A stretch of DNA of 64,000 nt, from NCBI GenBank assembly GCA_019671005.1, contig CM033715.1, forward strand, positions 9,796,001 through 9,860,000, given 5' to 3'. Shown here piece after piece: positions 44,988 through 55,140 of the stretch. A model generated the notes under the pieces. That model was not told the DNA's origin and made no database searches. It was given only the letters and a program-made list of their open reading frames with translations. Position 1 is the first letter of the stretch. Each line of letters begins with the position of its first letter. Source of the stretch: Hibiscus mutabilis (Eukaryota > Streptophyta > Magnoliopsida > Malvales > Malvaceae). The translations under genes were made by a program, and so were the position numbers.

Positions 44988-47900
44988 CTAGTCGCGATCC
45001 TGTCGTTCTATGTCTTGATGTGGTTCAGGTGGCTCTGGGCATATCTCCCTTGAATGACGTCTACGCGAGGATGAATGGTCACCTCCACCATTCTGAGCGC
45101 TGCCCTGCGAACCTGTTGTTCCTGGGTGCTTGAAACTACTTCCCCCTTCAGCTCTAGTTGCTGAGGCTGCAGGATTAACGGCTACATCCAAAGAGCTTTG
45201 ACGCCAGCTACCGAAAAAAGAAGCATTCCAAGATCCTCTAGCGGAGGTTGTTCTAAGCCTTGCTGAACTTGAAGTATCTTCCCTAACCACCCTCAAAGGA
45301 TTTTCCAAAGCTTTTAGGATATATCTCATCGGCGGCCGTCTTGAAGGTTTCAAATTGAGATAAGACCTCGCAACAATGGCCATGGCCCAGACTTCCTCCA
45401 ATAGATCGTCGTCCACAAGAAGAGACGGGTCCAAAATTTTTGTCACAAGTTCCTTCTCATATATACTGATGCATAGTAGTGTTTGTTCTAACCATTCCTT
45501 CGTCTGGGCATCACTCGATGCACCGATGTCCATCTTACCAGTTACCAACCCTAGTAAAACTTTCCCAAAGCAGTAAACATCATAGGCACATATTGCTGTA
45601 GATAAACCTGTCCGTTTTACAGAAAAAGAAATTTCAGAAAAGATTTCAGAATTGATGAAAAAAGTTTTAATGTCCATTCTATGCTCTTAAGCTTTGCTCG
45701 TATTTGTTCATATAATTTTTTTTTTGTCTTAGAATGAGTAATTATGTATTGATTTTTGAGGTAGAATGATAGCTGGATGTGAAACTTGAACGAAAATGGT
45801 TGCTTGTTAGTAGAACGGCCAATACATGCAATGACCATGTTGTAGCTAAAGTGCAATGTATGATAAATCAATGAATAAACTGCTCGGTGATAACAATTGA
45901 GATCTAAATATTTGTGAAATTTTACAAGCGAAATGTGCACATACCTAAAGAACCTTGTTCGGATGACCTGCACGCAACAAAGAAAAAAACTGTATTACAA
46001 CCTTTATCAATTAAACAAGCATAGAAAGCAAGAAATACAACTCGAACATTTTGTTTGAAGCAGTAATAAAATCCATAAAGAGACATTTTAATCCTCGGCT
46101 TCTTTTTGCTAAAAAGAAGGTTGATCTTATGACAGCTAAGGGAAGCAATATTACAAAATCGTGTTATTCATCATTAAGTGTAGGAAACCCAGGGGGAATT
46201 TCGATAAATATTTGCATAAAAAAGAAGCCAAAAGAGTGATATATCACATTCAACATGCAAGAACTTGTTCAACAAACATCATATGCGAGCTAAAAATATT
46301 CATGTATATAATTCAATATCTGAAAACATCAATAAATAGATATAATTGTACAGAACACTCACTGTGGCAACTGCAGTAATCGTGTGATTCTGTTCTGATG
46401 ACCATCACCTTCGTGAGCGCAGACCTCAGTCAGGCTCCCCATTCTAACTTCAAATTTATCATCGAGAAGTATACTGCTAGCTTGAACATCTCTTCAACAA
46501 TAAAAATAAAACATATCACCGCAAGTTTTTTCAGTTTCTCGATATTCCATTAACGAAGAAGCTATGATATGCATAAGAAAAGCATCATGCAGTAACTGAA
46601 GGCACTTTAAGCATAAAACGAGAAGCTACAAAAATCCTGTGGACAAGGGGTGGCCTGCACTCGTGATGCAGATAAGATAGGCCTTCTGCGGCTCCTATAG
46701 CAATTTTCAATCTTGTTATCCAATCTAATGACTGCAAGCTATCATCCTCCGGATCACTTTTCCTGTACAACGAACTTGACAAGTCCCTGTTTGGCATATA
46801 TTTATAAACCAAGAATTTCTCATTCTCTTTCTCTAAACAATGTCCCAATAGGGGAACGATTCGTGGATGTGAAACTTTTCTAAAGAACTCCAATTCTGAA
46901 AGGTACGCTTCCTTTTTGATCGACTGCAAATCAATCCTTTTGATGACAACAGGAAGCCCGCCTTCTAAGATACCCCTGAAGAGATCACCAGAATGACCGA
47001 GCTTGATGAGGTTTGCATCATTAAAACCACCGGTGGCTTCAAGAAGTTGCTGGTAGGTAAACTGATCACCTAGACTCTGAAAAATTAATTTCTACTCCCG
47101 GTGAAGGAGGAGTTTCTCTAGCAGGAGCTGCTCCCACATCGACCCCCCTATGATTCCTTGTGCTTCTCCTTTTATGCACACATAGGACCAGCAATAGCAA
47201 CAGAAATAGTAGAGCAACAAGCCCAGTTCCTCCCAAGACTGCAGCCAATATAATTGTCCTTCTGTTGCTGCTTCCTCTTTTGGATGCGGGAGGTTCTGTG
47301 GAATTTGAATGCCCAAAATTATCAAAACTCAGGCCCCTTTCGGCATAGAATGATACACACTGCATTGAAGTTCTCTGGTTTGACACATTCTGGAGACAGT
47401 TAGTACCAAGAAATGCATTGTCCTGCACATAGTCCGGAACCGTGCCTTCAAAATAGTTTCCAGACAAGTCAGTAGATCTAAACCTTCGAAGTACAGTTGT
47501 GAGACCTCCATAAAACGTGTTCTGCGAAATGTTAAGTACTGCAGCAGTGGCATTATCGTTCAAAGTAGAATTAGGCAGCTGTCCTGTGAAATTATTCTGA
47601 GAGATATCCAGCAGGTTCAACTCACGTATTGACCATAATACTTCACGAACATTGCCGTTGAAACTATTGTTTCTCAGAATTATAACCTGCAACTGACTTG
47701 GGGCAGGGAACATCCCGACCGGCAGAGACCATTTGAGACCATTGTTCCCGAAGACCATTCTCCGCAAATTCCTTAGCCCTCTAAGATCTGGTGGAACTGA
47801 CCCTGACAACCCATTGCTGCTAAGATCAAGGTCAATCAAGCTATCAAGGTCCCAGAGCTGTGCAGGTATTGAAGACGTCAAACGATTGCTCGAAAGATTC

Positions 47901-48593
47901 AGACTTTGTAGCTTTGAAAGTGATCCAACGCCAGGAGATATTGACCCCGTTAAGTTATTCGAGGAAATGTCAAGACTTATTAAATTCCTTAGTGAAAAAA
48001 AGTGATGATGGAATAGATCCAGTGAGCAAATTCTTGGAAAGATCAAGAAGCAAAAGGCTTAACAATCGACCAAAAGTTGAAGGAATCTGCCCGGTCAACC
48101 TATTATCAGACAAGTATAGACTAGTTAAATTAGTCAAATTGCCAATACTCAAAGGTATAACACCTGAGACATTACAAGACCTGAGATCCAACACTTGCAA
48201 TGTCAACAGCCTTTGGCTGAACCAATCAGGGATAGAACCAGGAAGCAAGAATTTAGAGGCATTAAACGAAACCAAACAAGTAAAATTCGCAAGCGAATCC
48301 ACGGCGAACTGCGGGTTTTGTCTCCCAACCCTAGTTCTTCTAAACCCGGAAATGTTAATGGAAGTAACACTGCCATTCTCACATGTTATACCGTTCCAAC
48401 TGGTACAAGGGTCAACTTTTCTAGGCCAGTCTCTGCTTCTAATCCCCAAAGAGGATCTGAGTTCAAACAAAGCTGTTAACTCAATGCCTGAACTCAGCCG
48501 CTGCTGCACTTGTTGCTCAAATGTAAACTCAAATAACAGCAACAACAAGAGATATAACAAAGCTACTACTCCTATGCTACGCTGATCCACCAT
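44988..48593 (-). CDS. LRR receptor-like (pseudo)kinase, At2g16250-like, with three 1-base lesions
   Basis: Membrane receptor-like protein: signal peptide (residues ~1-28), N-terminal cap with DPCTSWNGITC, leucine-rich repeats from about residue 110 to 390, transmembrane helix at about 445-470, then a kinase-like domain and a Ser-rich tail. Coding exons (minus strand) are 48593-46637, 46491-46363, 45967-45945 (23 nt) and 45607-44988. Three acceptors and the last two donors are canonical. The lengths sum to 2,729 nt; removing one base at each of two frameshifts gives 2,727, a 908-residue protein, close to At2g16250. Frameshifts are in an A run at 47995-48001 (+ strand) and near 47070-47085; the exon 1 donor reads CACAG/GATTTT instead of /GT. 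The kinase keeps VVIK and His-Arg-Asp, but the Asn of the catalytic loop is Ser and the DFG site is MGS, so phosphotransfer is unlikely. Start chosen at the ATG before VDQRS. Confidence 0.88.
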
Positions 48594-48990
48594 GGCTCAT
48601 GGAGTCTAACCCCAATCATCAAAACATTCTAATTTCTTTTCCTTTTTCTCTCCCTCTTTCTCTCTACTCTTAGTACATGTAATGAAAATTTGACCCCCAA
48701 AGAACCCCACTTTAGAAGAAACAAAAAAAAAGCAGCTACTTTTCTTTCTCTTTTGAGGATTCAAACCCCCCCCCCCAGAAAAAGAATTGTACAAAAAAGG
48801 TCTTACCTTGATGCACCAAAGCTCTAATTTTTTTTATTGTTCAAAATTTTGGGAACCAATCTGTATCAACTTCTCTTCTCCTTCTTGGCTCTCTCTTTCT
48901 CTCTCTCTCTCCCTCTCTCTCTCTCTCTACTTCATGTTTTCTCTCTCTAAATCCCTCTGTTTCTTCAGTTGACAAAGGGGAGTAAGAGAG
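48594..48990 (-). promoter_or_regulatory. 5' leader/promoter of the receptor-like gene, with GA repeat and uORF
   Basis: On the coding (minus) strand a GA-repeat tract covers 48889-48929. Such tracts near plant start sites are known targets of BASIC PENTACYSTEINE (GAGA-binding) proteins. A 62-codon upstream ORF (48794-48606) ends 12 bases before the main ATG. A donor-like CAAGGTAAGA at about 48811-48802 could start a 5' UTR intron that would affect it. A C run lies at 48767-48776. The transcription start is not known. Confidence 0.5.
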
Positions 48991-50997
48991 AGAAAAGAAG
49001 GAAGAAAAAAGAAAGTTGTACTAGTAAATAAAAAAAGTGCTAATCTTGATTTAATTAAGCAATAATTATACAAATATAGAAGGAGGCTCAAGTGATACAC
49101 TTTTCACTCTATCTCTTCCCCTTCCCTTGTCCCCAAAAAATGAAAGAGAACTTAATTGAGGTAAAAAAAATTAAATGTATATATTTATTAACATGCATGA
49201 ACCAGTGGGGTAGATTTAAACTGGGGGCACCGTGATTCTGGTCTGAAAACAGAGACAGGTACGGCGCCGGTACCACTTTTTGTGTGAACTCCGGCAATAC
49301 ATCCCAAGCCAGCAAAGCAACGCTTTAGAAAGAACAAACAGAACTTACTTCATGAATCACACTACCCTTATTTTTTAGGACCACTTTCACATTACTTTTG
49401 ATTCTTTGAAAGTATAAAATATAAACAAAAATAATTAAGTATTTATATTAAAAATGCTTCTCAAAATTTCAAAATTTTATTTTTTTAAATAATTTTTATT
49501 TGAAGGAAGGTGAGGGGAAATTTAACTCCAAAATATTTTTGAAAATCAAAGCAACGCTCAGAAGATTGTTGATTAAAACTCCAACTTTTTGAAAAAATAA
49601 TTTTAAATTAAAGAATTAACGGTTCTTCATTCTTAAAAATATTTTTGACTCCAATATCACTTTTAAGAGAATTTACAGAACAATACCTTAGTGTATGTTA
49701 TTTTTTGTTTTGTGTTTTCCATTCATTTAAAAATCCATTCCTAATAAAGAAAATTAATTATACAAAAAAAAAATTTCAAAATATTACAAAAATAACTTAA
49801 TTAAAACATTACACTTGAGGAAAGTTACAACAATAGTAGGAGTGTCTATTTTTTTCGCGATAAAAAGTGTCTATTTTTTAATAATGTTAAAGTTATTATA
49901 AAATAGTATTTGTTTATATAAAATTTTAACCCTCGAGTCTTTGATAATACTAGTAGGAGTTTCTACTTAATTCGGTTAGAAATTAAATTTTGAAATAACC
50001 AATCAATTAATTTATTATTCTTTATAATTAATTATTTAACTCATTGATTTAACCTTTTTCAAAATAACATAATTTGATTCGGGCAATTAAATTAATTATA
50101 TGATTGATCAACACAATTTTATATAGTGACTTACAATACTGTTTTAATTATCATAATTGATTTCATTGAATTAATTTAATAAAAAAATACTTAATTATTT
50201 ATTAAATCAGTTAAATCGATTGATATCCACTAATTGGATTAGTCATTAAAGATATTTATATTGTCTCAACTTGTATGAGTTCGAATTTTGGTATAAAAAT
50301 ATAATATCTTTATTTAATAAAAATCGGTTAAAACCGAATTTTATACACCCGTGGTTGGGGTTTTTTTAGGATAAGAATATGAATAAAAGTTAAGAATTAA
50401 TCCCAAAATCTCAAATATTTATTTCTAATAAATGGAATTTATGATTGTTTTGGGGTGCTGGGCTCACGAATATTCAAACTCAACTTCTTTGATTCCATTG
50501 CAAGTTTCAGATGAATAGCATTTATGTAATAATACTTTATTTTTTTCCTTGGATCACTCAAATTTGTCGTTTTAAAAGCAATAGGTTTTTGAAAAATTCT
50601 CAAAAACTTTAGATGCTTCGTGAACAGTAATTTATTAAAAGTTTCGGTCAAAATATGTGATTAGTCCCTGTATTTTGTCCCAATTTGAGATTTAATCCCT
50701 GCACTAAAAACTCAAAATTAAATCTTATTTTCTACGTTTAAAATATATTTTAAATTTAGACTTGTCACTTTTATCTCAAATCCGAAATTCTGACTATATT
50801 TAATCTTGAAAAGTCAAAAAATATAAACTCGTTTGACTAGACATAAAAATCGATCCGAATACTAAATTGACCCAATCAAAAATTAATTGGAGTCTCAAGT
50901 GACCCGAATAAGTAACTCAAAAAGACTTAATCTCAAATTAAGTATAATCTTTAAGGTATAATTTAACTTATAAATACGACAAAGTGTGTCGTGTATA
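48991..50997. other. Intergenic, no gene recognised
   Basis: AT-rich upstream region of the receptor-like gene. Only short frames (for example 49109-49315 minus), without recognisable domains. Confidence 0.5.
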
Positions 50998-51471
50998 GGG
51001 GTGATAGTGAGCCTGACAGGCTAGCAAGTTACTCAGGCTCGGTTCGGTCAAAGCTCAACTCGAGACCTTAACAAGCCAAGCCGAGCCGATTGAAGCTCGT
51101 CTCAAAAAACTCGTGAACATACTCGAAATATATATATACACACTACATATGTACTAAAAAGTAATATTTTAGCAATAGAAAAGCGATAAAATAAATTAGG
51201 GGAAATCTACTAAAAGAAAATTAACTAAAATAAACTGGACACTTTTTTTCCTTTTCCGATATTGAATTTCGTTTGAATATTGGTTATGAAAGAGGTTACT
51301 AACGATGCCCTATCTAACCATCTTTTATATAAAAAAATTATAGTAAAATTGTTCATTTCGAGTCGAACCGAGCCCAACGAACTTCGAGCCCGAGCCGAGC
51401 TCGAGCTTTAAATTTTGAACTCGACGACTCTCAAAATATTATTTTCGAGTCAAGCCGAGATGGTTATCACC
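50998..51471. repeat. CGAG-rich repeat element, copy 3
   Basis: Starts GGGGTGATAGTGAGCC and ends GATGGTTATCACC, a short inverted pair (GGTGATA / TATCACC). Its interior carries AACTCGAGACC, CCGAGCCGAGCTCGAGC and similar motifs around an AT-rich core, the same architecture as copies 1 and 2 but a different sequence. No target duplication found. Confidence 0.65.
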
Positions 51472-52430
51472 TTAGTCGCGGATGACAAAGATATGTTTGA
51501 TATCATATATGAGACATTTGACCAACTACCAGTAATATGAGTCATTGCTGTAAATAATATTATTTCAGTGTCATTTTAATAAGTAATTAAATACTTTTAA
51601 AACACCTTTGATTTAATTAAAAAAGTTGATTTACCGAAGGTTTTAATTTAATGCCACAGCCCACAAATACAAAATCAGTGCAGAAAATGTCAGCTTTTGA
51701 AACTCAGATTTGATTAATCCACTTTACAACTTCGTGCCTACCTTTTCGATTCAATGAATCCATACGAACACATTTATTTATTTAAAAAATCCAAAAACAT
51801 GGGATGCATATAATTTGTTTTAAAAATACTCTTACTATTACTATTATTAAAAGTTAATATTTGATGTTCATTCGGTGTAGTTTTTTTACATAAATATAAA
51901 ATTTAAATTCGTAATTTTAATTTTTAAATTTTAACTTTTAAATTCTAATTTTAATATTTTTAAATAGTTTAAAGTTAATTACAAGATAGTATATTTTATA
52001 CAATGTAGTATATGTTTTAAAAGCATAACCCTTAAACTTTTAAACATATAAATTAAAATCGTTTGTAATAAAATAAATTTTTAGACACTAGTACATAAAA
52101 TATTTTCTCTTATTTAAAAATATAAATAAATAAATAGTTGATATTTAATGCACCGCCAATGAAGTTTTTTACACAAACGAGCTTCAAATGATATCTCGGG
52201 TCATTTCAGAGGCACTAAACCCTACAGACTAAAAACCAAATCCTAAATTCTAAACTCTAAACCTTAAAAACTAATACTAGAATCCTAATCATAGATCTTA
52301 AAACTCTAACCCTAAACTCTAAAAATACACCACTTATAAAAAAATCGTTTCCCGCCACGCATTAAATCATTTTTCACAAATAAATATGATAAAAGACCAA
52401 CCCCAATTAACAAAACAACATGAACAGTTA
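51472..52430. other. AT-rich intergenic with telomere-like degenerate repeats
   Basis: At about 52215-52330 the + strand has many imperfect CTAAACCCT/CTAAACTCT units, resembling decayed plant telomere repeat (CCCTAAA). No gene seen. A similar but inverted patch (TTTAGGG-like) is inside 43170-43245. Confidence 0.6.
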
Positions 52431-52860
52431 AGTGGCTACCTCTTAGAAATAATCTTTCATTCGAGACTGATATTGGCACGTAGGAGACATTGCAAACGGT
52501 GTTAAAAGCGCGTTGAAAATGATTCGAGTGCTAGTTTTTGTGCAAGAATAACAAGTTGAAATGGCTTGGTAGGCATGTTGGAGTTGTTTTTCCGGGTCAT
52601 TAATAGGAAAATCTTCGTAATATTTAAGGTTAGAGGCTTAGCAGTGGTACTTATCTTTCATTTGAGAGTGATATTGCCATAGACGAGACATTGTAAATGG
52701 TATAAAAATCGCCATGAAAATGGTTCTAAACCTTGTTTTTGTGCATGAATAACAATGTTAAATGCCTTGAGACTCATGTTTGATGGGCTTATCTGGGTAG
52801 TTAATCGCACAATTCGCGTAATACCAAAGCTTAGAGGTGTAGTATCGGAGGCGTATAATT
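52431..52860. repeat. Diverged tandem duplication, ~201-bp unit, two copies
   Basis: TCTTTCATTCGAGACTGATA at 52453 and TCTTTCATTTGAGAGTGATA at 52654 head two similar ~200-bp units. Both continue through GAGACATTG, a TTTTGTGCA(A/T)GAATAACAA stretch and a GGGT(C/A)(A/G)TTAAT segment. A related TTTTGTGCATGAAT phrase recurs at about 52987 and 54131, so these units share sequence with the larger duplication downstream. Confidence 0.8.
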
Positions 52861-52919
52861 GTAATTAAAAAGAATTGCAATTAAAAAAATGGGAGAAGTT
52901 ACAATTTCGAGTCGTTAAG

Positions 52920-53870
52920 TAATTGTAATTATAAATTATAGTGATAAAGCTAATTTTGAGGTGTTGAAATGGTTCGAAAGCTTTTTTTGTGCATGAATTA
53001 CACGGTAAAATAAATAATTTTCAAACTAATACATAAAATAAAGAAAATAAATTATTATGTTAGGCCAGGTAGACGAACATAATCTACCCTAAACATGCGC
53101 TTAATTGTACCCCTAAACATGCTTTTACGTCGTTGGCTAATTAACATGTGGCATTGCTTTAGACAAATGGTACCATAGTCGGTCCGAGTTGTTGGACCCC
53201 TAAAGCTGGTTTCGCGATGTGTGCAGTCGAGGATAAGCTTCGTGGATTTCGTGATAACCACTGATCCTCATCATCCTCAATGGTAGGGGCTTCAACTACG
53301 GTTATATGTGGTGGTCTTCGCCTCACCTCCACGATGAAGGAGTAAGAAGAAGTTACCCGTAGCCTCGACCAAAAGGTTAAGAAGTTTGCGGGCACTTCTA
53401 AAAGACCACGATTTCCCTTATATTTGTGATTTATCGTTCATCTTGAAAAAAAAACACGAAAGACATATCTCACCAATATTGTTAACGGACCAATAACATG
53501 TAGTCATCGTATAAATGCAACTATGTATACCGACAAGTCGCAATATCAGGGAAATCTATTTGTAAAAAAAAATTCCTGATACGTGATTTGTTGCCATTAG
53601 TAGCTACAATTGAATATTCTATTCGAATCTAATAGCAATTGGACCCAGACGGTTGATCAACTGCAATGGATGACAAATGTTGGTGAGTTTATTTGGCCTC
53701 GTTTTTTCCTTATATAAGCCTACTTTCGCGTCCTCCAAAACGCAAGGTATGTTGACACGTGTTTCTTGGACCTCGATGTTTGCAAAACGCGAGGTCTAAA
53801 TAGATTCTTAGCGTGTCAGCACTAGAGTACGCCACGGATTTGACATGTTATTGGAAATGGTATAAATTAA
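52920..53870. repeat. ~1-kb diverged repeat, copy A
   Basis: Shares ordered blocks with copy B: TTTTGTGCATGAATTACAC (about 52987), GATAAGCTTCGTGGATTTC (53232), AATGGTAGGGGCTTCAACTA (53279) and GCGTCCTCCAAAACGC (53728), ending with AAAACGCGAGGTC. No protein was recognised in either strand; the frame at 53159-53395 (minus) has no domain I know. Confidence 0.8.
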
Positions 53871-54089
53871 TTTTTTTTATTTTTTATAAATTAAAATTTC
53901 ACTACCTACAAATTGTATGAGAGAAGCTTGAAATGGTTTGTGTAAATTCATATTGATTGGTGTAACATTTTTTATACTTGTAATTGTAATGGTAAATAAT
54001 TAGCATTTAAAATTGAGAATTGTAATTATAAATATAGTTTTGCGATGTTAAGCAATTACAATTATAAATGATCTGTAATTCTAATTAAC

Positions 54090-55140
54090 AGGTGTAACAA
54101 ACGTGTTGAAGATGGTTACGAAGCTTGCTTTTGTGCATGAATAACAATATAAATTTATTACTTTTCAAACTAATACATAAAATGGAGAAATTGGATTATG
54201 ACATTGTAACCGGTCAAAATACTCTTAAACATGCTTTGACGGTGTGGGCAGTCCCTGATAAGCTTCGTGGATTTCTTCATACCCACTAATTATCATATGA
54301 GAAGAAATTAATATCTGCAGTCATGATCCCGACCAAAAAGGGCATCTTGTACATCAGTACCCGAAATATGTGGTTCGTGGATGTTGACGTCTCTCCATAG
54401 TTGTTCGATCCTACCCTTATGCGGCGTTGCTCTGCTTCAAGCTGAAGCACAAAGAATGATATTAGCACATACGAGATATTGTAACCGGTCAAATGTACCC
54501 CGAAACATGCTTGCTTTGACGATGTGTGCATTTGAGGATTTTGAGGTCCCCAAGAAGACTGCAATTGCGACCCATTTTCATCATTACTTGCAATGGTAGG
54601 GGTTTTGACTACGGTTGCATGTTGTAGTCTTCACCTAGCCTACACTATTAAGGCATAAAAATAAGTTACTCGTAAACTCCAACAAAAGGTGAAGAAGATT
54701 GCTGACACTTTAAAGATACCACGTTTTTCCTGATATTACAACTTGTCATTCATCTTGAACCAAAACGCGTAATAGCCGTCTCACGAAAGTTGTAAACCCA
54801 TGAAAAACATGTATTCATCATATAGATGCAACTAAAAATCCCAACGAACCACAATAATAGGAAAATATCTTTGGAGTAAAATTTTCCAGATACGTGGTTT
54901 ATTCTCATTACTAGCTGTAACTCAATTTTTTATTTGGATATGATGGCAATTGGCAGCACTTTAGACAAAGTTCGTAGCAAATTATGGTGGGTTTATTTGC
55001 CTCTGCTTCTACATTATATAGGGATATATTCGCGTCCTCCAAAACGAGAGGGATTTTGGCATGTTTTGAGGGACCTCACAGTCTGTAGAACGCGAGGTCC
55101 ACATATATTCCTAACGTATGTGCAATATCATTCAACTATA
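54090..55140. repeat. ~1-kb diverged repeat, copy B
   Basis: Same block order as copy A: TTTTGTGCATGAATAACAAT (54131), GATAAGCTTCGTGGATTTC (54258), AATGGTAGGGGTTTTGACTA (54593), GCGTCCTCCAAAACGA (55032). About 290 bp are extra between the second and third blocks; there the phrase TTGTAACCGGTCAAA (54205) is itself repeated (54479). Confidence 0.8.

Noticed and set aside
47733..48585. Open frames on the + strand opposite the LRR exon
   Set aside because: Antisense shadows of the leucine-rich repeat coding sequence; the minus strand matches a known family throughout.
52215..52330. Interstitial telomere array
   Set aside because: Units are too degenerate (CTAAACTCT, CTAAATTCT and so on) to call a telomere repeat array; kept only as telomere-like.
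53159..53395. 78-residue open frame in repeat copy A (minus)
   Set aside because: Not conserved as an open frame in copy B and without a known domain.
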